From Pseudomonadota bacterium (GTDB lineage: Bacteria > Bdellovibrionota > Bacteriovoracia > Bacteriovoracales > Bacteriovoracaceae), in contig JAJTIF010000091.1 in the NCBI GenBank assembly GCA_021299675.1, forward strand, positions 1-5,800: a DNA stretch of 5,800 nucleotides. Direction: 5' to 3'. Below the pieces are notes generated by a model. That model was given only the letters and a program-made list of their open reading frames with translations, ran no database searches and was not told where the DNA came from. This document shows positions 5,254 to 5,800 of the stretch, piece after piece. Positions within the stretch are counted from its first letter, which is position 1, and each line of letters opens with the position of its first letter. Made by a program: the position numbers and the translations under genes.

Positions 5254-5800
5254 TTAAGTTTTGGCTTTTATCTTTTCAATAACTTGCAACAGACGGGGTT
5301 GAAGTTTTCCCCAATCACCAGCTGAAAAGTCCCAATTCAATGAGAGCCGCAAAGCATTTTTGGCACAGGCCGATAGACCCAGGGCCTTGAGTACATGACT
5401 CTCCTTCGCCGCTCCACTCGAACAAGCGGCCCCACTGGAAATCTCCAGCCCTGCTAGATCAAAGAGCGGCAGCGTTTGATCACTCGGAAGAGAATGAAAA
5501 TAAAAAAGCGCCGTATTAGTGTTAAGCTCGCGCGCCTGAGCACACACTCGAGCACCAAGGCCCGCTAGAGACTGATCAAGAAAATGCCTGATCTCCTGCA
5601 TGAGTCTAAGAGAAGCCTCAGGTTTCCAATTTTGGTGAAGTTCATCCAGTGCCAACATCAGCGCCATCGCCGCCATGGTGTTCTCGGTCCCGGAGCGCAG
5701 TCTTTGTTGCTGACCACCCCCAAGCATCAGTGGAGAGAGAGACTTCTTTTTCACGAAACTCCAGCCATGACTTTTGAGGGCCCCGCACTTGTGCGAGGAG
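5254..5800 (-). CDS. Cysteine desulfurase (NifS/IscS-like), C-terminal part (cut by window edge)
   Basis: A PLP-dependent class V aminotransferase-fold enzyme that takes sulfur from cysteine as a persulfide for Fe-S clusters or thiolated nucleosides. The visible 181 residues begin at SSHK, where Lys4 (codon 5790-5788) is the PLP Schiff-base lysine. LGGGQQQRLRSGTEN follows at about 26-40. The catalytic Cys is residue 126 (codon 5424-5422) in SSGAACSSG, the long-loop form typical of group I NifS/IscS enzymes. HVLKALG and ALRLSLN lead to the C-terminus. The frame stays open to the window edge, so the GTG at 5754 is not the start. Usual family positions are altered: the GPKGxG after the lysine is replaced by ALKSHG, and GGGQERG reads GGGQQQR. 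No iscU, iscR or mnmA lies downstream. It is probably a divergent but active paralogue. Confidence 0.92.
   Translation of the reverse strand, partial: SSHKCGALKSHGWSFVKKKSLSPLMLGGGQQQRLRSGTENTMAAMALMLALDELHQNWKPEASLRLMQEIRHFLDQSLAGLGARVCAQARELNTNTALFYFHSLPSDQTLPLFDLAGLEISSGAACSSGAAKESHVLKALGLSACAKNALRLSLNWDFSAGDWGKLQPRLLQVIEKIKAKT

Noticed and set aside
5254..5754. Desulfurase starting at the GTG at 5754
   Set aside because: The frame continues upstream to the window edge through SSHK with the PLP lysine, so the gene is cut by the window rather than starting there.

Overview
The window reads as ordinary chromosomal DNA of moderate GC, close to 50% by eye, and is densely packed with genes. 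The best clue to the host is the elongation factor G. Its switch I region (VKGGGAGATMDHMELEREKG) and its GSAFKNKG motif belong to the spd/mitochondrial EFG1 type found in spirochaetes, planctomycetes and former delta-proteobacteria, not the usual bacterial EF-G I. Together with a stand-alone FliG-like protein, this suggests a predatory or delta-like Gram-negative bacterium such as a member of Bdellovibrionota. That placement is inference.

Layout: 1-524 (minus) is the N-terminal part of a CCA-adding enzyme/poly(A) polymerase family protein cut by the window edge. 511-1425 (minus) is a LysR-type regulator that overlaps it by 14 bp, so the two probably share a transcript. 1451-1480 is a strong intrinsic terminator for the gene upstream. 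1503-3680 (minus) is the EF-G gene, apparently monocistronic, with a good sigma70-type promoter at 3731-3759. 3819-4457 (plus) is an unrecognised 212-residue protein. 4454-5215 (minus) is a 253-residue protein with a FliG-like middle/C-terminal region followed by MORN_2-like repeats. It converges on the previous gene so tightly that both TAA stops sit in one TTAA. 5254-5800 (minus) is the C-terminal part of a NifS/IscS-like cysteine desulfurase whose N-terminus lies outside the window. No stretch over 300 bp lacks a gene, and I saw no tRNA, rRNA, CRISPR array, insertion sequence or phage signature.

The genes do not form one pathway. The EF-G and CCA enzymes serve translation and tRNA maturation, and the desulfurase supplies sulfur for Fe-S clusters or thionucleosides. 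The observation most worth following is the FliG-like torque-domain relative fused to repeats with an exact 24-residue period. It lacks the FliG N-terminal domain that attaches to the flagellar MS ring. Two neighbouring genes (3819-4457 and 4454-5215) also have candidate promoters so close to their ATG that their mRNAs could be nearly leaderless.
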